Source: Rhabdophis nuchalis (Eukaryota; Chordata; Lepidosauria; Squamata; Natricidae). Taken from it: a DNA stretch of 64,000 nt. This document shows positions 55,634 to 64,000 of this stretch, piece by piece (the stretch's first letter is position 1; every line of letters begins with the position of its first letter). The DNA is taken from positions 65,235,850 to 65,299,849 of the forward strand of contig CM077645.1 in the NCBI GenBank assembly GCA_039707465.1, written 5' to 3'. Below the pieces are notes generated by a model, which was given only the letters and a program-made list of their open reading frames with translations, was not told the DNA's origin and did not search any database. The translations under genes and the position numbers were made by a program.

Positions 55634-56571
55634 ATCTATATCTTAACAATTAAAGTGAAAATATATATCATAGAGAATCCAAATTCAAATTAGTTCCATA
55701 CATCTTCTGAGGGAAGAAACATAAGATGAATATCTTGCTGTAATTTCTGCTGTGATGGAAAATGATTTGAAACTGACGCATCCAAGCAGATAGTAGCACC
55801 TAACTGAGTCTGGGTGATAGATTTGCTTAGTACGTACTAAGAAAATTTCAGACTAACCTAGGGTTGTTTAAAAACGCCCCCTGGAAGAAGATAGTGCCAA
55901 GAAAGCACCATGGATTGTGTCCATGTAGCAAATGGAACTTCCATCGTTTACAAGAAGACTTATATTACTTTATAACTGGATCTCAATTATTTCAACCAAC
56001 TATTGTCATTTTATGTACTCATACTTGCACTTGCTTTATTATAAATAATTAAAGCTCTGCGGGATTTTATTTTTCCTACTATAAGAGCAGTAGGTGCTAA
56101 AACACAAAGCGCAAAGTAGATAAATATAATCCTTTGAAGCGTAGAAAATTAAATCCAGCTAATTTGTTGATTATAGGTTGATTAAAAGGTTCTACATTAT
56201 TTTTTCTGTATAAATTGGAGAGCATCCACACAATTTCTCTAACATTGATGGTTCACATTATGTTCATTGCACTATTGTACACAAAATGCAAAGGAGAAAT
56301 TGGTATAAATTTTCAGCATCATTAGATAGGACACAATCCTTGTGGTATACAACAGAAAACAATTATATAAAAGATACATGCCAAATGGCTTCAGTTAATA
56401 AAATTAAAAGTACTGAACATGTTGGTCGTCTTATAGAAGACTTCTGCAACCTCACAATGGAGTACCCGTACACTTAATTGCTCCTGTCCCAGTACAATTG
56501 CCAGGAATAGCCCTCTCAAATAGGAGAAGATGTCCAAGTGACCATGCCTCCAATCCCCAAATCTTGCAGAC

Positions 56572-56841
56572 TAGGGATGGATTCCTGCTGGCATTACTAC
56601 CGGTTTGGCGCCTGAAAAATTTGCTCCAAGTGCAGGTGCATTTGCACCTAAAAAGGTCTGCACATGTACATAACATTTAAAAAGAGGAAAAAAATATATT
56701 TTTAATGAAGATTGTTCTGCGCATATGCAGAACAGAAAATCAAGATGGTGCTGCCGAGGATAGAAGTAGTTCGGGTGCGTGTCCGGCAAAGTTACTACCT
56801 ACTTGGCCGAACCAGTCCAAACCAGTAGGAACCCATCTCTG
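56572..56841. mobile_element. hAT-like element, 270 bp
   Basis: Left end TAGGGATGGATTCCTGCTGG (first base presumably C originally), right end CCAGTAGGAACCCATCTCTG. The flanks TTGCAGAC (56564-56571) and TTGCAGAT (56842-56849) match at 7 of 8. The interior has GTTCTGCGCATATGCAGAAC, itself a palindrome, also seen in related form inside 60812-61059. Confidence 0.8.
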
Positions 56842-56859
56842 TTGCAGATAATCCAGAAT

Positions 56860-59800
56860 AATACCATGGTTAATGTCTTCAAGATATTTAATAGTATCAT
56901 TTTGGCAAATGTCACTACATTGCATTTCCTTTTTTCATTTTCAAATGCTTCAATTTCTCAAATGCATAACAAGAGCACAATGGGATTTAATAACCATGAG
57001 ATAATTTCATGTATTATAGTGCTGTTATCATCTCTCAAAATTACTCTAGCTGAAGCCATAGTTTGCTTCGTTTCTAAGTTGCCATGCATATGGAGGAAGG
57101 GGGATGTGAAGAATGTAGAATGTTTTCCTCTACAGTGCCAACATAACAGCGATAAGGCTCATGAGAACCAAGGTCAGCTGAACATGCCCCAGCAATGGCA
57201 GGAGGGAGTGATGAAAAGTTAATCGCCTGCTTGGTTGTTTAACGTGACCTGTGACAAAAGGGGTGGACCATATACATTATTTAATTATACCAAAGCACAG
57301 GAAGTATACATTGTTGGTTTCACATTTGAAAGTGCCGATATGATGTACCCAATAAAAAAGGATCTTTGAGAAAAGCCACAGCCGCAAAGACTTGAATTGA
57401 TTGGGAGCATTACTCGGAATCATGACAGCTGTTTTATCATTTCTAATGTAGTATAATGGGAGTTTGGAGCACAGTTTGATTGCATTTCAAATTATATAAT
57501 GAACAGAACCACAAAATGGCTGCCATCAGAACATCATTAGTATTAAACATGTAAGTTTAAAAATCATGTTTTATGCCAGCCCAGCTTGTTGGAAGAAAAA
57601 GGTTTTGAGACCACGGCAAAAGGAATAGATAGCATGTTCGAAGTGTCAAAAATTGTCATTCTGTACCTTTTGCTGAAGCACTTTCTACTTAATGAGTTCA
57701 GGACATGATATGTTGGCCTGGTTCAAATAAAGTTGGAACGCAATGACCCTTTGCTAGTATTCTCCGGGTATAAAAGTTCAGAGGATATGAGGCAGTGCTG
57801 GAGTAAGTGGATATGGGCTTGAATCCCTAAAGGATAGTAAACCTTGATCTGGTCAGCCTGAAATGTCAACGAAAATGGCATTTGATGGAGTCAGTGACTG
57901 ATGGCCCTTCTATATTTAATGTCTTAACTGTTATCTTTGCATATTCAGAGTAGCTGAGGTTGGATGTCTTGAGTAATGAGTGAATCTCTGCATGGTATAG
58001 TGGGTCTTAAACTAATTTCTAAAGAAACCATCCCTTAATTTATTGGATTTTGCGAAATACTGCCCAGTCGCAAATATCATTTCTTGGGACAAGATACTTG
58101 AGGATGGTTGAGGAGATAGTTGTCAGTGCAGCTGCAGTTTGCAGTAAAAGGAAAACACCAACCTGCTTGTAAGCCACAGCACCAGACTCAGTGCTTGCTA
58201 AGCATAGGAGGTCCTCTGAAGAAAAGGCAGGGTTGATGCCTACAGAGGAAGAACCTTCTGGATGACCTTTATCAGGCATGTATACTATAAACTATATAGT
58301 ATAATATATACTATATATTATATTATTATGCTATAATATAAACTCTCTCAATCTTCTATGGTCTCTGGCTCTGACTCAACTCTAAGCCCAGGCAGACAAC
58401 AACTGGTTCCTCATACAGTGAAGCCTTACTCGGAAGGAAGGAAGGAGCCTGGGGCTACTCAAGCAAGAAGTTGGTCACATGCTCTTAGCTATGGTTGGAA
58501 TGCTTATTGAACTGTTGCTACATCCATTTAGTTACTTTGATTTCTTGGTTTGGACTATTGAAGGTCCAAAGAATCTGTTTTTATTGTCAACTGCTATCCT
58601 GAATGCTCATGAATCAGGGGAGAATTAACTTCATCAGGTTCTTTGGAGAGTCCAGGATTTGCACTAGCCTCAGTATTAATTGTACTGACACAACTTGGCT
58701 GACTGGGAATATAATTTAACTCCAACCTAACCTTTTGTGGTTGGAGCTAAAATTAAGCTTCTCTTACTCTTGCATAACTTGGGTTTCTTTCTGTATGATA
58801 CACACATATCATGAATACTGTAATCCAGATAAAAGCACTGTCTGAAATAGGTAAAATTACTTGTGGTCTTCATTCAAGCTATATACTCCTCACTATTTGT
58901 ATTTTTATTTAGCCTTGTTTATCCATTTATATAATTTGTGAGGTTCATTATTCTAAAACAACACAATCTGCTGTTAATCAAACTTTATGAAGTGTATCTA
59001 GAGTTCAACAGCTGGTTTCTGTAGTGTAGGGTCATAATTTCCTGGGCTCTGCAAGTTTTTAAAGCCAAAAAAAATGCCATTTTCTGTGCGCCACTAACTC
59101 CTCCTATAACCATTAGCTCTTGAATAGTCTTACAATTATTGGACCAGTTTTCCTACCAGGACAAAACAAGCCACATGGATGTAAGCATGCCCTCCCGGCC
59201 ATTCATGGTGACCCCATTACCTCATTTCCTAAACAAGTGTTGCACAAAATCTTTTTAGTGGTGAGAAGATACTTTACACAACTGTAGAGAAAGAAAAGAA
59301 GCCACAGCAGGCATCAGGTTAATTCCACATGTGGCAGATGGCATCATTATTCTTTCTTACAAAGCAATCAAGGTATTAATGATACTGCTCAGTTTGTCAT
59401 CTTACGCAGAAGAATAATTAATTGCTCTACAAAATAGCAGCAGTTGACATGGTGGCTTTTATAAGTGGAAACGTATTATAAACTAAATGGCTTCACTTAC
59501 TACAAGCATAGCACTTACTGTCAGTACAAAAAAAATAAAACCTTTTACTGAGCCCTGCAGGTCCCAAACCTGTTATTATAACTGTGTTACCTTTATCATT
59601 AAAGCGTATTTCCAATCCTTCACTTCCATCTCTTCCTGAACCTGAGTGTCCCTGTTTGAGAACACCAACATACTTCCATTCAGCTGTTCACTGTGCTTAA
59701 TGAGATAGTGATGGTGCTACTGAAAAGCTGTCATTTACACAGGGATTCAAAAAGTCAGGGAATAATGGGGTTCCATTTTAATCAGAGGGCTGAGCTTTGT

Positions 59801-60200
59801 TCTCAGGAGATGGAAATGGGTGTCCACAATGAGTGCTCCATTCTGATCCCACACACTCCACTTATTTTACTATTACTTCAGAGGCAAAAAAACCCAAAAA
59901 CCCACATCTATAAAACTGCCCTGTTTAACGTGAAAGGTTACTATTAGTGCACCGACTGCAATTCCTTTATGCTAAGATGAAAAGAAATGTAGATTATGTT
60001 AAACTGAGGTCCTTTATAGCCCTATGATTCTGTGTTCTGAGGTGTAGCCTCTCGTTTAACTTCGAAAGGTAGGAGGCAGAATCGTACGTAGATTTTGCAC
60101 AGGGAGGAAAAACCTTGATCTTTATCGTAACAGTTATACCACAGTTGGATACAAAGAAAAAGTAGTTAGTTGGTGGGCTTATCATGGCTTATCATCTAGG
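56860..60200. other. No gene recognised
   Basis: Presumed intergenic, AT-rich. An AT-rich, locally palindromic patch with ACTATATAGTATAATATATA lies at 58279-58343. Open frames are short and without domains. Confidence 0.4.
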
Positions 60201-60235
60201 GGTTGGTTCATTTCACAAATATAGCTTCTACAGTG

Positions 60236-60627
60236 CCTTTCTTAAAAAAACATTCCTCAATCCTGGAGGATGAAAATGGGGGAACGGGGGAGGCCACGGC
60301 TCCGCCCACTGGAGGTCAGGGAGAGGAAGATACAATTGCTAAAAGACTCAGATCTCACAAATGACTTTCTTTTATATGTGTAACCTTTATCACGATGTTT
60401 ATAGAAACAAATGATTGATTGCATGAATATAAAATGTATATCTGTATCTCTTTCCACTTTGTAGGGAAATGAAAATTTTATTGTATTACCTTTTTTTTTT
60501 CTGTATGAAGCCTCGGAGGGGGCCGACACCTCCGACAGAGATGTCCTCAAAATATCTCTTTAATACCTTATACCCTTTTCCTGTTTTTAAAATTTTGTAA
60601 AAACCAATAAAACTTTTTTCTCATGAA
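60236..60627 (+). mobile_element. L1 LINE 3' end, 5'-truncated, with 19-bp target duplication
   Basis: Has an open-frame end GAAGATACAATTGCTAAAAG (EDTIAKRLRS), a 3' UTR with GAAGCCTCGGAGGGGGCC and ends CCAATAAAACTTTTTT. The duplication AAATATAGCTTCTACAGTG occurs at 60217-60235 and 60628-60646, the classic mark of target-primed reverse transcription. The same 3' end is found in the minus-strand L1 at 62952-64000. Confidence 0.88.
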
Positions 60628-60811
60628 AAATATAGCTTCTACAGTGTTACGACCTGATTTAAATATCTCTAGTGACAAGAAAGTTTGAATTTCATAGCGC
60701 TTATTTCCAAGACAGTAGAATATTATAATTCTCATTTGAATTATTTCAGTAGAACAACTATTATTTCATACAGCAACTATGCCACCATAATGTTCTATTT
60801 CATTCCCCAAG

Positions 60812-61059
60812 CAGAGGTGGGTTGCTCTTGGTTCAGCCCGGTTGAGCCAAACCGGTAGAGGGATTCAGGCCTGGGTCGCAGAACCGGCAGTAACCCAGGT
60901 CTGCCACGCCCCCAAACCAGTTCCCTCACTGCTGCTGAGCTGCCACCATTTTGGTTTTTGGTGACTGCTCATGCGCAGTTCACTGTAAATTGTTCTGCGC
61001 ATGCGCAGCCCACGCACGGATTGCAAACCAGTAGTAAAGCCGGCAGCAACCCACCCCTG
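60812..61059. mobile_element. hAT-like element, 248 bp
   Basis: Left end CAGAGGTGGGTTGCTCTTGG, right end GCAGCAACCCACCCCTG. The flanks TCCCCAAG (60804-60811) and TCCCCAAA (61060-61067) match at 7 of 8. The interior holds repeated ATGCGCAG motifs and AACCGGTAGAG/AACCGGCAG. Confidence 0.85.
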
Positions 61060-61329
61060 TCCCCAAAGGATAAAATTAAAGTAGACTATTAAGCATGACT
61101 GGATGAAAACCATATTCACAGCCTCAGACTAGTGAATGAGAAATTTTGAATGTTCTTATCACAGAAGGCTGATGTATCCTGGAATGAAGTGATAAAGGAA
61201 GACTGTGAAAAGTTTGACCTTAGATATGTTTTAATCTGATTGCTTCCAGGGAATTTACTTGTTTGTGAACTTTCTGCTGCACGTGTCTCTGCAGTTGTGC
61301 AAACATGTGTATAACTTTTTAAAAGTTAT

Positions 61330-61394
61330 AGTCCCCTTGGGGAGATAGGGCGGTATACAAATTTGAATAATAAATAAATAATAAATAAATAAAC
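61330..61394 (+). mobile_element. L2/CR1-type LINE 3' tail fragment
   Basis: CCCCTTGGGGAGATAGGGCG then GTATACAAATTTGAATAATA and TAAA repeats: the terminal module of an L2-like LINE, from a somewhat different subfamily than the intron 8 copy. Confidence 0.7.
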
Positions 61395-61617
61395 TTTTTA
61401 AAAAATGGGATAAGACACATAACTGCCAATTTTTAAAAAGTGAATTATTTTGTATTGTAGTAATGTTGATCATTTAAGTTTAATTCAGAGAATTATTCTC
61501 AGTTTTACTGAATAAGACAATTTGCAAAAATGTATGAGGGCGGAAAAAGTATATAGGCAGACCGTACCGTAAATATATAAAACCACTTATTTTACTAATA
61601 AGTATACAATATACAAT

Positions 61618-61850
61618 AGCAGAGTTGGAAGGGACCTTGGAGGTCTTCTAGTCCAACCCCCCCACCAAGGCAAGAAGCCCTATACCATTTCAGACAAATG
61701 GCTATCCAACATCTTCTTAAAGACTTCCAGTGTTGGGGCATTCACAACTTCTGGAGGCAAGCTGTTCCTCTGACTAATTGTTCTAACATGGGTTGAACTA
61801 CAAGATCTACATGGTCTCTTCCAATTCTGGTATTCTGTTAACATACCTGC
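61618..61850 (-). mobile_element. CR1 LINE 3' end with inverted second tail
   Basis: The plus strand reads AGAGTTGGAAGGGACCTTGG and AGGTCTTCTAGTCC, the inverse of the CR1 3' end. A minus frame near 61680-61760 gives SLPPEVVNAPTLEVFKKMLD and SHLSEMV-stop, the C-terminus of CR1 ORF2. At 61790-61840 a plus-oriented CR1 tail (GGTTGAACTACAAGATCTAC) follows, so two tails stand in opposite orientation. Confidence 0.75.
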
Positions 61851-62390
61851 ATTTCTCACATGCATGCACACCTCCCCCGTCTAATAGTCCTAACTCTTTT
61901 CATTATTCTGGGCCTAAGAAAAAGGCTTACATAATTAACCGGTGTAGTATCATTCATTTTCAACAAAAGAGATGACAGATGATTACCTAATCATTCTGAC
62001 AGGTAAATGTTATATTTTCCACCATGGTCGATATTAGCCAAAGCCTGGAGTTGCCTAGATATATTTGCCCAGAATGCTGTACTCCTTCAGCTCTCTTTTT
62101 CTCAGAACATCCCTTTAAATGTTTCAGTAAATTGTGTGCCACATTTAACCTGAATCCCACAAACCTAATTAGTCCAGGCTATTTTTAAGTTTAATAGCCA
62201 ATGTTATCCTGGATGAAAACCAACAGTCCAATACCCTACCTTCAACAGCCACTAGAGCTGTCACTTAGCCACTGTAGTGCCTTTAGATGTAAGCCAGCCC
62301 CTCCATTGCTCTGTTTCTTTTCCCTGAATCTTCTCTGGTGGCTTTTAACTCCATTTATTATACCAGTCAGGTGTCTGACATTAATACTAC

Positions 62391-62643
62391 CCATGTTTCC
62401 CTAAAAATAATACAGGGTTTTATTTTCTTTTGACTCCTGAAATAAGCCCTTGCCTTATTTTAGGGGAGGTCTTATTATTTTTGAGCTGCAGGAGGTGGCA
62501 AGCGTGGTTACCTCATGGCTGCTGCTGTGTTGCAATATTTTCAAGTAGGGGTTTATTTTCGGGGAGGGCTTATTTTAGCACATGCACTCAAAAGTCCGAT
62601 TGGGCTTATTATCTGGGGAGGTCTTATTTTTAGGGAAACAGGG
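62391..62643. mobile_element. DNA-transposon MITE, 253 bp, possibly Harbinger-like
   Basis: Termini CCATGTTTCCCTAAAAATAA and TTATTTTTAGGGAAACAGGG form an inverted repeat of about 18 bp; TAC is present on both sides. The interior repeats variants of GGGAGGTCTTATTTT in both orientations. A 3-bp duplication fits PIF/Harbinger elements, but the family is not certain. Confidence 0.65.
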
Positions 62644-62951
62644 TACCATTTACAGCAGCTCCTGTGAGAACGTTCCTATAAGAATATAAACAAAACATCT
62701 TCTTAGTCTAGACTCAGTAAACAAAGCACAAAGGAAAAACAGAAAGTTTGGATTACTTTCCCTTCTCCCAATGCCTACTTCATAGTTTACATAAGTTATG
62801 GGAATCCATGAATAGCCAGCATCAAAACATGGTTGACTGATAATCTGATACATATGTTTAGAAAATAGTTAGAATGGCATCTGCCCTACGGTACTCATCT
62901 TTGAGAAAGTTCCATGTTTAGGCAGAAAATTAGCAACTCTCTTTCATTTTG

Positions 62952-64000
62952 AATTTTTTTTTTATATTGAAAAAGTTTTATTGAGTTTTATTGAGTTTTA
63001 CAAATTTTTTAAGTAGGGTAGGGTAAGGTGAGTTGAGAAAATATTTTGAGAACTTTCACGTCGAGATCGTTGGCCCCCTCCGGGGCTTCTTAACAAAACA
63101 TAGATAATACATATTTCAATGGTACTACAAGGTGAAGAGAAGTGCATACATCATTGTAAATTCCAAATTCTATGCTAGCAATCGTGTACAAACATCCAAA
63201 CAAAAGTTATACTGTATTAAAAAAGTCATTTTTTAGATCTAAGTCTCTTGGCAATTGTGTCTTCTTGTTCTCCTGTGCTTATGTGCTCATAAGATCAGGA
63301 AGGCATTCACCAGATTCTTCCGGAATGTTCTGAAATCTTAAAAAATATGACATCCTTTCAAAATCCATCCTAGACATATGACCAGTTAAATCTCCAATTT
63401 CAGTATTAACATTTTTAAGTTCTCCCTTTGCCCCAGCCAGCCCCACTTCCAACTCTTCAGTCTTCTGTGTATTCTGCATCAATTTCTTCTGTGTCTCCAA
63501 AAGCTCTAATTTAGAACTGCAGTGGTCTTTTCTAAGCTCTTTAATTTCCAGTACCAAAGAGTGTAACACTTCCTCCATAGCTGTCACTCTTGCTTCAATG
63601 CCTGATTGTTCTGGTTGCTTTTTAGAAGCCATGGTAAGCTGTTTAAGTCAGTGCCACTAAGATGGCGTTTTTTGGGTGCGGCCGCTGGAGCAAGTCCAGA
63701 GAAAAAGTTCAAATCGGAGTTGTAGAAAGTTATAAAATCCAGAGAGAAAAGCAATTTTCACAGTCAATTATGAAGACAAAGAAGGCACTCCAGGGAAGGA
63801 ATCAATTAATCACAAAAATCCTCCATTGGTAGAGAGAGACAGTCCAGGTCACAAAGGAATGTTGGAAATTTTCCATAAAGAATAGTCATTCAAGAACAAA
63901 GGGAAGCCATCTTCCCCCGCCCAATCTGGAAGCCAGCAGGAGAAAGCAACAGATAAAATTGTTCCAATAAAGCCAGACTTAGATACATTGTAGCTAGAAA
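62952..64000 (-). mobile_element. L1 LINE with internal deletion (5' UTR, ORF1 start, 3' end)
   Basis: Read on the minus strand, at least 368 bp of 5' UTR run in from the window edge. Then comes the ORF1 start at 63632, an abrupt jump near 63280 to EDTIAKRLRS-stop and the L1 3' UTR (GAAGCCCCGGAGGGGGCC), ending in TTTGTAAAACTCAATAAAAC and an A-rich tail. The rest of ORF1 or all of ORF2, whichever lay between, is gone. It shares its last 270 bp with the plus-strand L1 at 60236-60627. Confidence 0.85.
63279..63632 (-). pseudogene. L1 ORF1p N-terminal fragment
   Basis: 117 codons from an ATG: MASKKQPEQSGIEARVTAME begins a long heptad-rich helix (VLHSLVLEIKELRK, LELLETQKKLMQN, LEVGLAGAKGELKNVNTEIG), the coiled-coil trimerisation region of L1 ORF1p. 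It then reaches the start of the RNA-binding domain (RMSYFLRFQNIPEE) before stopping just after DLMS. ORF1p binds L1 RNA in the ribonucleoprotein. Here most of the RNA-binding domain is missing. Confidence 0.82.

Overview
The window is nuclear DNA from a vertebrate, most likely a squamate reptile and probably a snake. The reasons are a split gene with GT-AG introns whose protein is nearly identical to mammalian GRK5, and a repeat load typical of squamates: Sauria-type SINEs, L2/CR1, R4-like and L1 LINEs, many short hAT-type hairpin elements, and long GATA arrays. Nothing bacterial or viral was seen.

One host gene is present. It is the 3' two thirds of GRK5 (G protein-coupled receptor kinase 5) on the plus strand. 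Twelve coding exons lie between 17210 and 49110 and correspond to exons 5-16 of the 16-exon human gene as I recall it. Joined, they give 1431 nt: 476 codons plus a TAG stop, in frame throughout, with canonical splice sites at every junction. They encode the end of the RGS-homology domain, the whole AGC-type kinase domain and the C-terminal membrane-binding tail. Exons 1-4 and the promoter must lie before base 1.

Layout: 1-17209 is upstream intron (intron 4 and perhaps more) filled with old and young transposons, including a dead pogo/Tigger transposase split by a hAT MITE. 17210-49110 holds exons and introns; intron 8 carries a 2.9-kb L2-clade LINE with an uninterrupted 897-codon frame. 49111 to about 50-54 kb is 3' UTR and downstream sequence; the true poly(A) site is not settled. 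55-64 kb is intergenic or downstream sequence with MITEs, two L1 fragments on opposite strands (one internally deleted), CR1 and L2 tails. I saw no exon of a second host gene.

The most striking signal is about 23 short hAT-like insertions in 64 kb. Most have a readable 8-bp target duplication, and 16 of these fit nnnTAnnn (as I recall, the preference of the Buster group of hAT transposases). A subset are near-perfect hairpins in which the two arms of each copy match each other although arm sequence differs greatly between copies. Two of them flank GRK5 exon 6, whose 93-nt length would allow in-frame skipping or circularisation.

Introns and flanks not listed under a named element showed nothing I could recognise; the larger such stretches are entered as 'other'.
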